Positions 8,712 to 17,885 of a stretch of DNA of 43,163 bases are shown piece after piece. Positions within the stretch are counted from its first letter, which is position 1; each line of letters begins with the position of its first letter. A program made the position numbers and the translations under genes. Below the pieces are notes generated by a model. It ran no database searches. It worked only from the letters and a program-made list of their open reading frames with translations, and was not told where the DNA came from. The stretch spans positions 100,839-144,001 of the forward strand of contig NZSA01000081.1 in the NCBI GenBank assembly GCA_002696645.1, given 5' to 3'. Source of the stretch: Rhodospirillales bacterium. Lineage in GTDB: Bacteria > Pseudomonadota > Alphaproteobacteria > UBA8366 > Aestuariispiraceae.

Positions 8712-9583
8712 AGGTCCCTATCGATCTTCCGGATCAAGGCGATAATCTGGTGCGGGTCTTCCTCATGGGCCAAATGTCCTAACCCTGGCAGGCGGTATCC
8801 CGTACCTTTGGGGACCTTGTTCAGAACAATTTCCATATCATCTGGATCTACCGCCTCGTCCTCTTCCCCCACAATCAGGTGCAGGGGTGTCTGTAATCTG
8901 GGAAACAGGCGGCCCATCGGGCGCAGGTCCCAATTTGCCATCATGCCCAGGGCGGCGGCGCAATGGGCGGGGCTGCGCATCAGGCGGCGATAATAATCAA
9001 TCCCGCCTTCATCCAATGTTGATCCGGTCTGGCGTATCAGGCGGGCGACCCCTTCCGCGCTGGCCTGACGGGCAAACAGACGGGGGGTAAAGGGATTAAC
9101 GAAAAGCAACCGCGCCATCGTCGGGAATATCCAACCGCTGGCCCCCTTGAATGGCAGCAGGGCCCCATTGATGGCGATCAGCGCCTTGGGATGGATCAAA
9201 CCCTCCAATGTTGCCCAGATCAGGACCGCCGCCCCCGCAGAGTGACCAACAGCCAGGTCTGGTGTCAGGTTCAAAACCTTCAGCAGGGCGGAAACGGCAC
9301 GGGCCATGCCCCCGACTGTTAAATCCTGCCGTGTGGGGGCTCCGGTAAATCCATGCCCAGGAAGATCCGGTGCGACGATGGTATAATGCTGCGCCAGTTC
9401 GGGCATCAGCGCACGCCAGGTATGGGTCGACGCCCCGGTCCCATGCAGCATCAATAAAACCGGACCGGTTCCCATGATCTGCACATGCCAGGATAATCCC
9501 CCCGCTGTGACGGTTCGGCTGTGCTGGCGCAGGGGCCAGTCCTTTCCATGAATGTCCAGCGACAGACGATCCCGCTCAAACAT
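8684..9583 (-). CDS. bchO: BchO, alpha/beta-hydrolase of the magnesium chelatase operon
   Basis: Conserved accessory protein of bacteriochlorophyll synthesis found next to bchD in purple bacteria; its exact role is unproven but it is thought to assist Mg-chelatase. The 299 residues form an alpha/beta-hydrolase: oxyanion-hole HGTGAST (47-53), nucleophile elbow GHSAG with S115, acid in GEEDEAVDP and histidine in GLGHLAHEE. The start overlaps the bchD end by 8 bp and the gene ends the bchI-bchD-bchO operon. The operon context distinguishes it from generic hydrolases. Confidence 0.92.
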   Translation of the reverse strand: MFERDRLSLDIHGKDWPLRQHSRTVTAGGLSWHVQIMGTGPVLLMLHGTGASTHTWRALMPELAQHYTIVAPDLPGHGFTGAPTRQDLTVGGMARAVSALLKVLNLTPDLAVGHSAGAAVLIWATLEGLIHPKALIAINGALLPFKGASGWIFPTMARLLFVNPFTPRLFARQASAEGVARLIRQTGSTLDEGGIDYYRRLMRSPAHCAAALGMMANWDLRPMGRLFPRLQTPLHLIVGEEDEAVDPDDMEIVLNKVPKGTGYRLPGLGHLAHEEDPHQIIALIRKIDRDLQGTDPPAA

Positions 9584-11354
9584 GGTCCGTCGCTCCCTTC
9601 ACGGCGTTAGACAGTTTCGCGGGGTCCGCAAAGGGCAGAGGCAGGTATTTCGCCCGCATCGCAGCAGCCAATTCTCTGGCAGGCGTGCTTGGGCGGGGGC
9701 TGATATCCACCATCAGCGTACCAATGCCAGAAGCAGCCAACTGACGGGCGGCGGTCATTGCCTCCTGACCCGCTTGTGCCCGATCTCCCTTACCCTCGCG
9801 GGTTAAATTCGCCTTGCCATCGGTCATGAATACCAGCGTTGGCGTTTGCCCCTTGCGGCGAATAGCCAGTGCCAGGTCGGCGGCCATATCAATGGCGGCT
9901 GCCATTGGCGTGCCGCCCCCGCCCGGCAGTCCAGTCAGCCGGCGTTTCGCCATTACAAGGGAGCGTGTGGGCGGCAGGGCGACCTCTGTCAATCGGCCTG
10001 AAAAGGTGATCAGGGCAACGCTGTCGCGGCGAATATAACAATCCGCCAACAGCAATTCGACCGCCCCTTTGGCCTCTGCCAGTCGGTTCACCGCAGCAGA
10101 GCCGGAAGCGTCGACGACAAAAATTGTGACGGTTTCAGCATTCTGCTTATAGCGGGTGATGCGAAAATCATCCCGACGGATTTCCATACGCGGCACCGTA
10201 CCGGATTTTGCATCATTGGCCCTTTGGTGTCGGCGCAGGGGCTGCCAGGGGGCGGCGGCGCGCAGGGTTTCCAACACATTCAGCCGCTGGCCTGGCTTTG
10301 GGATGCCGCGTCGTGTGCCAATGGGGCGTCCTCTGCGATCTCCCATTTGGGTTTGGCCGTTGCGCCCGCCCTGTCCGGATTTGCCACGGCCCAATTCTGA
10401 GGCCAGGGATGCCAAAAGATTGGCAGGAAGAGAGGCTCTAGTTGCCTCAATCATCATTTCCTGCAGCGCGCTTGGATCCAGCGGATCTTGCGGTGCATCG
10501 CGTTCATCCTGCGGGTCTTCCGGCAGGTCATTTGGTGGTGGTTTCGGCTGCTCGGCCTCTTCAGGCTCGGCCTCTGGCTCTTCTGGTGGGGCGGGCATTT
10601 GCGTCGCGCGGGGACCGATGACCAATCTGGCGGCCAGGGCCACATCGTCTTGCGTGACCTGACTGCGCCCCTCCAGAGCCGCAGCAGCGCGGGCGGCCCG
10701 CAGAGTTAGGAGGGCTGCCCGGGCGGAGGCAACACCATAGGCCAGGGTCGTTCCGCAGATCGCATCCAGATATTCCGGTGCGATTTCAACGCCTGGCAGA
10801 ATCTCCCTCGCCAGAAGGATCGCATCCCGGTCTGCAGCTTCGAACATTGTGGGATCACCCTGTTGTGTCGGGTCCAATGCCACAAGGAAGGCAAGACGGT
10901 CACACAACCCAGTTGGCGGGGGTTCTTCATCTTCTGTGCGTTCATCCAGCAGGATTGTCCCAAATCGGGTCGGGTGACAGGCGGTCAGGCCATCCCGCTC
11001 CAGCCGTACCTCCCCCTGGTCCAGGGTTGCACATAGTTTCGCGGCTGTGCCCTGGTCCAGGCGTTCGGCCATTGGAATGATCAGCAGGCCACCATCCACA
11101 TCGGCTAAAAGGCCCCGCTGAACGATTGGCTTACCGGACGACAGGGTCGCGGACAGATCCAGCCCTCCCAACAATCGGTCATCGGCGATGGCGTTGGGCA
11201 GGCGGCGTTCCGGCATGTCCGGGGGCAATCGGGCACGCAGAAAAGTCAGCCAGGCCTCCCGCTGAGGCCCTGCACGAGAGGTTAGGCACACGCCCCCCAG
11301 ACCGAATGGGTCTATTGCAAATAGCAGGGCAGCCCGGCAGGCATCATCCGGCAA
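9576..11354 (-). CDS. bchD: Magnesium chelatase subunit D
   Basis: Part of the ATP-dependent Mg-chelatase that inserts magnesium into protoporphyrin IX, the committed step to bacteriochlorophyll; BchD forms a double ring with BchI. The 592 residues carry a degenerate N-terminal AAA+ domain lacking a Walker A motif. A Pro/Glu/Asp-rich linker follows at about 255-300, and the C-terminal von Willebrand A domain has the MIDAS motif DASGSA and the TDGKAN stretch. The only usable start is TTG at 11354, inside the bchI end. In-frame sequence remains open for about 22 codons upstream without ATG, GTG or TTG, so the true N-terminus is uncertain. Confidence 0.93.
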   Translation of the reverse strand: MPDDACRAALLFAIDPFGLGGVCLTSRAGPQREAWLTFLRARLPPDMPERRLPNAIADDRLLGGLDLSATLSSGKPIVQRGLLADVDGGLLIIPMAERLDQGTAAKLCATLDQGEVRLERDGLTACHPTRFGTILLDERTEDEEPPPTGLCDRLAFLVALDPTQQGDPTMFEAADRDAILLAREILPGVEIAPEYLDAICGTTLAYGVASARAALLTLRAARAAAALEGRSQVTQDDVALAARLVIGPRATQMPAPPEEPEAEPEEAEQPKPPPNDLPEDPQDERDAPQDPLDPSALQEMMIEATRASLPANLLASLASELGRGKSGQGGRNGQTQMGDRRGRPIGTRRGIPKPGQRLNVLETLRAAAPWQPLRRHQRANDAKSGTVPRMEIRRDDFRITRYKQNAETVTIFVVDASGSAAVNRLAEAKGAVELLLADCYIRRDSVALITFSGRLTEVALPPTRSLVMAKRRLTGLPGGGGTPMAAAIDMAADLALAIRRKGQTPTLVFMTDGKANLTREGKGDRAQAGQEAMTAARQLAASGIGTLMVDISPRPSTPARELAAAMRAKYLPLPFADPAKLSNAVKGATDHV

Positions 11355-12415
11355 TGCTGGTGCGCGAAAGGCAATATCCAGCGCCAGACCCGTCGTGGGG
11401 CGAAAACATCGTCAATGGCGCGTTGTACCCGTGTGCCGGATCCTGCTTCGTCCAGGGGATCGCGGCGCAGGCGGTGGCGCAGGGCCAGGGGAGCCACGCT
11501 GCGCAAATCCTGGATGGTTACGGTCTTTTTTCCATGCAGGGCGGCATGCGCGCGCGCGGCCCGGATCAAGGTCAGCTCACCGCGCAGACCATCGGTGCCC
11601 AGGGCAAGACAGAGTTCTGCGGCTCTCTCATATACCGTGTCGGGCACGGAAATCTCTTTCAGTAACTTCTTTGCCCGCATCAGGCTTTTGCGGGTTTTGT
11701 CTTCTTCTTTCATCCATTTATCGCGAAAGGCGGCCGGGTCCCACTCAAAGTCATCGCGTCGCCTTATAACCTCAACACGGGTTTTGACATCGCCTGGGGT
11801 TGTCACATCCACAGACAATCCGAACCGGTCCAGCAGTTGTGGGCGCAGTTCCCCTTCTTCCGGATTGCCACTGCCAATCAAGACAAAGCGGGCGGGATGG
11901 CGGATGCTCAGTCCTTCACGCTCGACAAGGTTCTCCCCTGATGCAGCAACGTCCAGCAAAAGGTCAACCAGGTGATCCTCCAGCAGGTTCACCTCATCGA
12001 TATACAAGAATCCGCGATTGGCCTTTGCCAGCAGCCCTGGTTCAAAGGCCTTCTCGCCCTGGGTCAGGGCACGTTCCAGGTCCAGGGCGCCGACCACACG
12101 ATCCTCGGTCGCACCCAGGGGCAGGTCGACAACTGGAACAGAAATCTCAACAGTTTTAGAGGCTTTCTTCTTTTCCCCAGAACAGTCCGGGCACAGGTCA
12201 GACGGGGCATCCGGGCTACAGGAATAGCGACATCCGGCGACTGCCTGCATTTTTGGCAGCAGGGCGGCCAACCCGCGAATAGCGGTGGATTTTCCAGTTC
12301 CCCGGTCACCAAAGATCAAAACGCCCCCGATTGAGGGGTCTACTGCGGCGATCAATAACGCCAGCTTAATTTCGTCCTGCCCAACCAGGGCGGAAAACGG
12401 AAACGGTATTGCCAC
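11312..12415 (-). CDS. bchI: Magnesium chelatase ATPase subunit I
   Basis: AAA+ motor of Mg-chelatase. Walker A is GDRGTGKS (36-43), Walker B LYIDEVNLL, and the sensor/arginine-finger region GSGNPEEGELRPQLLDRFG; a cysteine-containing insert after Walker A is normal for BchI. The start is GTG at 12415 with GGGGAG seven bases upstream. The protein is 367 residues, about 15-20 longer than usual: after LRRDPLDEAGSGTRVQRAID it runs on through an arginine- and proline-containing tail that overlaps bchD by 43 bp. This could be a natural overlap or a frameshifted 3' end. It is divergent from crtA. Confidence 0.94.
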   Translation of the reverse strand: MAIPFPFSALVGQDEIKLALLIAAVDPSIGGVLIFGDRGTGKSTAIRGLAALLPKMQAVAGCRYSCSPDAPSDLCPDCSGEKKKASKTVEISVPVVDLPLGATEDRVVGALDLERALTQGEKAFEPGLLAKANRGFLYIDEVNLLEDHLVDLLLDVAASGENLVEREGLSIRHPARFVLIGSGNPEEGELRPQLLDRFGLSVDVTTPGDVKTRVEVIRRRDDFEWDPAAFRDKWMKEEDKTRKSLMRAKKLLKEISVPDTVYERAAELCLALGTDGLRGELTLIRAARAHAALHGKKTVTIQDLRSVAPLALRHRLRRDPLDEAGSGTRVQRAIDDVFAPRRVWRWILPFAHQHCRMMPAGLPCYLQ

Positions 12416-12501
12416 AGAAAACTCCCCAAAATCAGTTCTTATTACGGGTATAAAATGCGAAGTGTCGTCCCCTTATGAGGGAATCTTTCAAACTTCGAAC
12501 C

Positions 12502-12520
12502 CTTACACCAATACTGTAAG
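12502..12520. promoter_or_regulatory. Dyad CTTACA-N7-TGTAAG between bchI and crtA
   Basis: A perfect 6-bp inverted repeat (12502-12507 with 12515-12520) lies in the 178-bp divergent gap. A related sequence, GCACGAATATTGTAA, occurs at 13291-13305, just before the P450 start. No exact TGT-N12-ACA (PpsR type) site is present in this gap. It may be an operator for bchIDO and crtA, regulator unknown. Confidence 0.35.
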
Positions 12521-12593
12521 ATGATTTCGCCACATGTTGCACGGTTTTGCAAAGGGTGCGACGATCCTGGAAACAACCATATCCGGCGAGGCG

Positions 12594-13316
12594 ATGCAGG
12601 TAATAACCCTTTCTTTTTTCAGGTTTAAGGGGGTTTCCAACAAACTGTGGGCCTTTTCGCAGATGCTGGCTGCTCGCTATCCGCTGAAGTCCGTACCGGG
12701 GATCGGGTTTCACAAACTTTTAGGGTCTGGCACGCGGGAGGGATTTCATCCTTATCCGAACTTTGGCGTGTATGGAATTCTGGCAACGTGGGCCACGCAG
12801 GAAGACGCGCAGACCCAGATTGCGTCAGCCCCAGTGTTTCAACGGTATCGCCGCCATGCAGTGGAAACCTGTACGGTATATTTATCTGCAGTGCGCTGCC
12901 GGGGGCAGTGGGCTGGCATACGGCCCTTTGATGTGGGGGAGGAGCCTATCGAGGCGGAAAACAAATCCGTTGCTGTTTTGACACGGGCAACAATCAAACC
13001 CTGCCACATTCTCAATTTTTGGCGTCAGGTTCCCAATATCAGTGCAGCGATCCGCAGTCAGGATCAATTGCAATTCAAAATTGGTTTGGGGGAAGTGCCC
13101 TGGCTGCATCAGGTGACTTTCACGATTTGGGAAAACAAAGCCGCCATGGATGCCTTTGCCTATCGCCAATGGCATGGGGAAGCGGTACAGGCGGTTCGCG
13201 CCGGGGGCTGGTTTAGTGAGGAATTGTTCGCGCGCTTTCGCGTACTCCAGATAGATGGGAAATGGGAGGGAGTTTATCCTCTAACAAACTGCACGAATAT
13301 TGTAAAAGATGACTAA
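12594..13316 (+). CDS. crtA: Spheroidene monooxygenase CrtA
   Basis: Oxygen-dependent haem enzyme that adds keto groups to acyclic carotenoids (spheroidene to spheroidenone in Rhodobacter). The 240-residue form beginning MQVITLSFFRFKG matches the known N-terminus; an upstream in-frame ATG at 12534 would add 20 residues unlike the family, so 12594 is preferred, with GGCGAG six bases before it. Other family-like stretches are GTREGFHPYPNFGVYGILATW, AVLTRATIKP and WPLHQ-like GEVPWLHQVTFTIWEN. In Rhodobacter crtA is co-directional with bchIDO; here it is divergent from them and its 3' end overlaps the P450 gene by 8 bp. Confidence 0.93.
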   Translation: MQVITLSFFRFKGVSNKLWAFSQMLAARYPLKSVPGIGFHKLLGSGTREGFHPYPNFGVYGILATWATQEDAQTQIASAPVFQRYRRHAVETCTVYLSAVRCRGQWAGIRPFDVGEEPIEAENKSVAVLTRATIKPCHILNFWRQVPNISAAIRSQDQLQFKIGLGEVPWLHQVTFTIWENKAAMDAFAYRQWHGEAVQAVRAGGWFSEELFARFRVLQIDGKWEGVYPLTNCTNIVKDD

Positions 13317-14694
13317 GGATTTATACCGACCGCCGGCACCAACCCCAATCGGGCCTGTCATGGCCTTGATGCGCAGCCTGGTTGCGGGGGATCGGGATCT
13401 GTTGGCCCTGATCCCCAAACAGGCCTATCACAGCAGCGTTGCGCCCTTGGGATTTTCCAGGCGCAAGATAATCCTGGTCAATGATCCTGCCGCCATTCGT
13501 CGCGTGATGATCGAAGAGGTTGAGAATTTCCCGAAAAGTGATCTGATGGTGGGGTCTCTTTCCCCTTTGATCAATGACGGCCTGTTCATATCAACCGGGG
13601 AAACCTGGACCCGACAGCGCGCAATGGTCGACCCGGCTTTCAGTCACATGCGGGTCAATCGCGCCTTCGACGCTATGGTCGGGGCGGTTGCCGATATTGA
13701 AGCCCGATGGGATATCCTGTCTGACAAGGGAAAACCCCTGTCACTGGAACGGGAAATGAGCCACCTGACCGCGGATATCATTACCAGGACAATCTTTTCA
13801 CAAAAATTGGAAAACTCAGTTGCGTTTGAATTTTTTGACGCCTGGGCCAGTTTTCAGGACTCTGTCGCGACCATCGATTTAAAAAGTCTGATTTTGGGAA
13901 AAGCATGGACGTCAATGGTACAACCACCCCTGGCGCAAGAGGCGGCAATGGTGATCCGATCCCATTTGGGGCATCTGGTAGATCAGCGAATGGAGCTGGG
14001 AGCCCCGAAGCGGGCGGATATCGTGGGCGATTTGATTGCCGCCCGTGACCCCGTCACAGGGACAGGTTTTGATCGGGAGGAAATTATTGATCAGGTTGGT
14101 GTTTTCTTCCTGGCCGGACATGAAACAACCGCCAGCGCCCTGACCTGGGCCTTCTTTATCCTGTCGCAGCAGCCGGAAATGGTGCAGCGCTTGCGCGACG
14201 AAGTTCAGAATGTCGCTGGATCGGGGGGAATCAGCTTTGCGGTGACAAAGAAATTGGCCACGGCGCGCAATGTCTTTCGGGAGAGTTTGCGCCTTTACCC
14301 ACCATTGGGATTTATCCCGCGCGTCAGTCTGTTTGACACAGTGATTCAGGGTGTGCCGACACCGCGCGGTGCGATGGTGATGATTTCGCCCTGGATCATT
14401 CATCGTCACGAAGGGTTGTGGGAGGCCGCAGATCGGTTCGACCCAGACCGGTTCATGCCAGATCGTGAGCAGACGCAACCGCCCGGCGCCTATATACCCT
14501 TTGGTTTGGGGCCGCGCATTTGTATCGGGGCGGCGTTTGCCACGGTGGAGGCGGTACTGATACTGAGCCGCCTGATCCGGCGGTACGACTTCGAAACATC
14601 AAATCCACAGAAGGTCCGGCCGATCAGCCATCTGGCAACCCGTCCGGCGGGGGAAATTGAAATGCATGTGGTTCGGCGTAGGGAGGGAAAATGA
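13309..14694 (+). CDS. Cytochrome P450, candidate carotenoid-modifying enzyme
   Basis: Haem-thiolate monooxygenase of 461 residues. The hallmark motifs are all present: I-helix AGHETT (269-274), K-helix ESLR (E325, R328), and the haem loop FGLGPRICIG (398-407) with thiolate ligand C405. There is no N-terminal membrane anchor, no fused reductase, and no ferredoxin or reductase gene nearby, so electrons must come from elsewhere. The start overlaps the crtA stop by 8 bp and its own TGA overlaps the next gene, so the three are one translation unit. A carotenoid substrate is inferred from this operon, with CYP175-type carotenoid hydroxylases as a precedent; P450s are not part of the standard purple-bacterial carotenoid cluster. 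Confidence 0.9.
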   Translation: MTKDLYRPPAPTPIGPVMALMRSLVAGDRDLLALIPKQAYHSSVAPLGFSRRKIILVNDPAAIRRVMIEEVENFPKSDLMVGSLSPLINDGLFISTGETWTRQRAMVDPAFSHMRVNRAFDAMVGAVADIEARWDILSDKGKPLSLEREMSHLTADIITRTIFSQKLENSVAFEFFDAWASFQDSVATIDLKSLILGKAWTSMVQPPLAQEAAMVIRSHLGHLVDQRMELGAPKRADIVGDLIAARDPVTGTGFDREEIIDQVGVFFLAGHETTASALTWAFFILSQQPEMVQRLRDEVQNVAGSGGISFAVTKKLATARNVFRESLRLYPPLGFIPRVSLFDTVIQGVPTPRGAMVMISPWIIHRHEGLWEAADRFDPDRFMPDREQTQPPGAYIPFGLGPRICIGAAFATVEAVLILSRLIRRYDFETSNPQKVRPISHLATRPAGEIEMHVVRRREGK

Positions 14695-15092
14695 TGAGCG
14701 GTGAACGCAACCTGGCGCTTTTGTTGGCGGATATGAATCCTGTTCTGGATCCAATAGTGTATAGCATTGTGACCGTTCCCCATGAATACCAGACAACGGT
14801 CCCGCCCTTGATGCGCTTTCGGGAGGTCGAGGGGGATACCCTGATCCTGTCCCAAAGGGAAGCGGAACAAGAGGGGGTGAGTGGGGCGGGTTTTCAGCGA
14901 ATTACTCTTTCTGTGCATTCTGCATTGGAGGCTGTGTGGCTGACTGCGGCCTTTTCCGCCTGCCTGACCGATCATGGCATATCGGCCAATGTCGTTGCCG
15001 GATATTACCATGATCATATCTTCGTGCCACAGGCGGATGCAGATCGCGCCCTTCAGGCATTGCAAGCCTTGTCCCGGAAATCAGAAGGTTAG
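14691..15092 (+). CDS. ACT-domain protein (DUF2241/ACT_7 type)
   Basis: The 133 residues resemble the small two-ACT-fold proteins in which an N-terminal DUF2241-like half ([20 protein letters not shown]) is followed by an ACT_7-like half ([44 protein letters not shown], divided by loops). Such domains usually bind small ligands such as amino acids; no function is established for this family. Start ATG at 14691 overlaps the P450 stop as ATGA (a second ATG follows at 14694). Its stop overlaps that of the convergent GMC gene. Why an ACT protein is coupled to a P450 and crtA is unknown. Confidence 0.82.
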   Translation: MMSGERNLALLLADMNPVLDPIVYSIVTVPHEYQTTVPPLMRFREVEGDTLILSQREAEQEGVSGAGFQRITLSVHSALEAVWLTAAFSACLTDHGISANVVAGYYHDHIFVPQADADRALQALQALSRKSEG

Positions 15093-16684
15093 CGATTGGC
15101 TTCGATGATCATATCGGCGGCTTTTTCTGCGATCATGATTGTTGGGGCATTTGTGTTGCCGCTGATCAGGCGGGGCATGATGGACGCATCGACAACCCGC
15201 AGGGCTGTTACGCCCCGCACGCGCAGGCTGGGATCAACAACCGCCTTCTGATCGGTTCCCATGCGGCAGGTGCAGGTGGGGTGATACAGCGTTGCCCCGG
15301 TAGTACGGGCATGGGTCAAAAGCTCTTCATCACTTTGCAGATTGGGACCGGGGGAGATTTCGTCGTCGATGTTATCCCGGATCGGATCGGTTTTGACCAG
15401 GTCACGGGCCAGTTTCAATCCAGCCACATGGACCGCACAATCGGTTTCGCTGCTCAGGAAGTTTGGCTGGATTTCAGGCGCCACGCGATAGTCGGGGGAA
15501 ACCGCGTGGACATGTCCATAACTTTCCGGGCGCAATTGGCACGGGCCTATGGTCAATCCGGGGAATTTATCAAAAGTGCGCTTCTTTGGGTCCGCAAAGG
15601 TGGCATGGGCAATGTGGTACTGAATATCCGGCAGGTCCATATTCGGATTGCTTTTGGCAAAGCCCACTATAATTCCGGCAGGCATGGTCAGGGCCCCTTT
15701 ACGGTGTAACAGAAACCGCGCCAGTTCGCCCATCAATGGCAGACCCCGTGTCAGGCGGTTCAGGCTGTCGGCATCTTTCAATCGCCAGGACAGGCGCGAG
15801 ATATAGTGATCCTGTAAGTTTTCCCCGACGCCCGGCAGATCATGGGTGACCGGGATGCCAAGCGCCTGCAACCGCGCACCCTGCCCAATTCCGGACAATT
15901 CCAGCAGTTGTGGTGACTGGATGCCACCGGCACACAGGATGACCTCCCGTCTGGCATGGACTTCATGTTCGTGGTTGGCCTTTTCATAGGCAACGCCTGT
16001 CGCCCGCCCCTGATCGAACAGAACGGATTTGGCGAAGGCATAGGTTTCCACATGCAGATTCTTCCGCTGGCTGCGGATCGGGTTCAGATAGGCGGATTTG
16101 ACGCTGAATCGCGTGCCGTTCTTCTGGGTGACCTGAAAATAGTGGAAACCGGACTGATCGGCCCCATTGTAATCCTGATCCATTGGATAGCCCAGGGCGC
16201 CCCCGGCTGCGATCACTTTGTCTAAGATATCATAGCGTTGGGTTGGCAGCGTCACATTCAACGGGCCGCCCTGACCGTGATAGGCATCAGCGCCTTGCTC
16301 ACGATGTTCGGCACGTTTGAAATAGGGCAAGACGTCCTCAAAACTCCAGCCGCGACAGCCCATCTGGGCCCAGGTATCATAGTCCTGAGCCTGACCGCGC
16401 ACATATAACATGGCATTGATGGCGCTGGACCCACCCAGCACTTTGCCGCGTGGCACCGGGATCGGGCGATTGCCGGTCTTGGGGTGAGGTTGGGTCTCAA
16501 ACAGCCAATTCAGCGAAGGATTGACCATCGTCTTGATGTAACCAGCGGGGATATGAATCCACGGATTGCGGTCTTCGCCCCCGGCCTCCAACAGGCACAC
16601 AGTGACCTTGGGGTCCGCACTTAAACGATTGGCCAGAACACATCCTGCGGAGCCGCCACCGACGATGACGTAATCGAACTCCAT
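15089..16684 (-). CDS. GMC-family FAD-dependent oxidoreductase (alcohol/choline dehydrogenase-like)
   Basis: The 531-residue flavoenzyme oxidises alcohols; the closest known types are choline dehydrogenase and the alkanol dehydrogenase AlkJ. FAD binding is shown by [17 protein letters not shown] at residues 6-22 and LLEAGG, and the GMC signature by [20 protein letters not shown]. The catalytic pair is the histidine in [10 protein letters not shown] and the asparagine in ISGNTNAPT. The start at 16684 has GGGGAGA seven bases upstream; the frame stays open 78 codons further up but that part is unrelated to the family. It is divergent from the quinone-oxidoreductase-like gene across 103 bp. Substrate unknown; a modified carotenoid or terpenoid alcohol is only a guess from position. 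Confidence 0.9.
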   Translation of the reverse strand: MEFDYVIVGGGSAGCVLANRLSADPKVTVCLLEAGGEDRNPWIHIPAGYIKTMVNPSLNWLFETQPHPKTGNRPIPVPRGKVLGGSSAINAMLYVRGQAQDYDTWAQMGCRGWSFEDVLPYFKRAEHREQGADAYHGQGGPLNVTLPTQRYDILDKVIAAGGALGYPMDQDYNGADQSGFHYFQVTQKNGTRFSVKSAYLNPIRSQRKNLHVETYAFAKSVLFDQGRATGVAYEKANHEHEVHARREVILCAGGIQSPQLLELSGIGQGARLQALGIPVTHDLPGVGENLQDHYISRLSWRLKDADSLNRLTRGLPLMGELARFLLHRKGALTMPAGIIVGFAKSNPNMDLPDIQYHIAHATFADPKKRTFDKFPGLTIGPCQLRPESYGHVHAVSPDYRVAPEIQPNFLSSETDCAVHVAGLKLARDLVKTDPIRDNIDDEISPGPNLQSDEELLTHARTTGATLYHPTCTCRMGTDQKAVVDPSLRVRGVTALRVVDASIMPRLISGNTNAPTIMIAEKAADMIIEANR

Positions 16685-16787
16685 ATTGTTTCTCCCCACG
16701 GATTGTATGGTTTGTATGTGGTTGGGAATTCGCCGCATTTTCGCTACGGTGTCAATCTGGAACCGCATACAGGAAGGAATGGGATTT

Positions 16788-17801
16788 ATGAAAGCCATGC
16801 GTCTTGAGGACTGGGGACTGGAAAACCTGAAACAGGTCACGCTGTCGGATCCAGAACCAGCGCCGGATGAGGTGTTGATCCGGATCGAGGCTGTGTCCAT
16901 CAATCCGCGTGATGGCATTCTGATGCAAGGAGGCTATGGTCGCAAAGGGGGCACGCCGCCGCTGATTCCCTTGTGCGATGGTGCGGGCGTGATTGCCGCC
17001 GTGGGGACCAATGTAACGAATTTCACCGTCGGCGATTTCGTCATCCCGGCATTCAGCCGCAATTGGCTGCATGGCAGTCCCGCAGAAGAGACCTATACCG
17101 GCGCCCATGGAGGCCCCTTGGATGGGACCATGCGTGAATTAATGCCGGTCCCGGCCAGTGCCATAGTGAAGGCCCCGCCCCATATGTCGATGCAAGAGGC
17201 CGCGACCCTGCCCTGTGCGGCGCTTACGGCCTGGAGCGCGGTTGTCGGCCAGGGTGGTGTCAAGGCGGGGGATAAGGTTCTGATTCAAGGCACGGGTGCC
17301 GTCTCCCTGTTCGCACTGCAATTTGCCAAGATGCAGGGGGCGGAGGTTATTCTGACCTCTTCCAGTGATGAGAAACTGGAGCGGGTCGCGCATCTGGGCG
17401 CAGACCATACGATCAACTATCGACAGACCCCCGAATGGCATCGTGTGACACGGGAAATCACCAATGGGCGCGGCCTGGATCATATCGTCGATATCGGCGG
17501 CGCGGGGACACTGGAAAAGGCACTGTCGGCGATTCGCATCAGTGGCTCAATCAGCCTGATTGGTGTTCTGGGAGGGTCGGATGCATCCCTCCCGTTGGGG
17601 CGTGTGGTGACCCAGAATATCCGGCTTCAGGGCGTTACGGTTGGCAGTCATCACATGTTGCAGGAAATGGTGGCCGCAATGGCCCTGCATAAGACAAAAC
17701 CTGTTTTGGATGATCAGACCTTTGAATTTGGCGATCTGGCCAATGCGTTGAAACGGCTGACCAAAGGCGAGCATATCGGCAAGATTGTCTGTGCTTTCTG
17801 A
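16788..17801 (+). CDS. Zinc-independent alcohol dehydrogenase / quinone oxidoreductase (MDR family)
   Basis: NAD(P)H-dependent medium-chain reductase of 337 residues. The N-terminal catalytic domain includes SINPRDG and [13 protein letters not shown]. The Rossmann domain has [24 protein letters not shown] with GTGAVS at 168-173, then [21 protein letters not shown]. Typical zinc ligands are not obvious. The start is ATG 16788, with AGGAAGG ten bases upstream; a longer frame back to 16686 has no ribosome site. It is divergent from the GMC oxidase, so the two may act in sequence on an alcohol and its carbonyl product, which is inference. Confidence 0.88.
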   Translation: MKAMRLEDWGLENLKQVTLSDPEPAPDEVLIRIEAVSINPRDGILMQGGYGRKGGTPPLIPLCDGAGVIAAVGTNVTNFTVGDFVIPAFSRNWLHGSPAEETYTGAHGGPLDGTMRELMPVPASAIVKAPPHMSMQEAATLPCAALTAWSAVVGQGGVKAGDKVLIQGTGAVSLFALQFAKMQGAEVILTSSSDEKLERVAHLGADHTINYRQTPEWHRVTREITNGRGLDHIVDIGGAGTLEKALSAIRISGSISLIGVLGGSDASLPLGRVVTQNIRLQGVTVGSHHMLQEMVAAMALHKTKPVLDDQTFEFGDLANALKRLTKGEHIGKIVCAF

Positions 17802-17841
17802 GGTTCCTTCCCAGGTTGGAATAAGCTTACTTTTTGTACCG

Positions 17842-17885
17842 TTGCGGAATTTATTGACATTGTATAGTGTCAACTAATGAGAACA
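17842..17885 (+). promoter_or_regulatory. Candidate PpsR/CrtJ operator over the crtI start
   Basis: TGTCAACTAATGAGAACA (17868-17885) fits the PpsR/CrtJ pattern TGT-N12-ACA, with the preferred C after TGT, and contains the crtI ATG (17877). Eight bases upstream ends a degenerate second copy (17842-17859, right half GACA intact, left half TTG instead of TGT). The two produce the visible dyad TTGACA-N8-TGTCAA at 17854-17873. Pairs of CrtJ palindromes 8 bp apart are known to bind co-operatively in Rhodobacter. A ppsR gene is not in the window. Confidence 0.5.

Noticed and set aside
12515-12534. PpsR site in the bchI-crtA gap
   Set aside because: The TGT and ACA there are 14 bases apart, not 12, and no other pair in the gap fits.
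12534-12593. Longer crtA starting at ATG 12534
   Set aside because: The extra 20 residues do not resemble CrtA, whose N-terminus begins at MQVITLSFFRF (12594).
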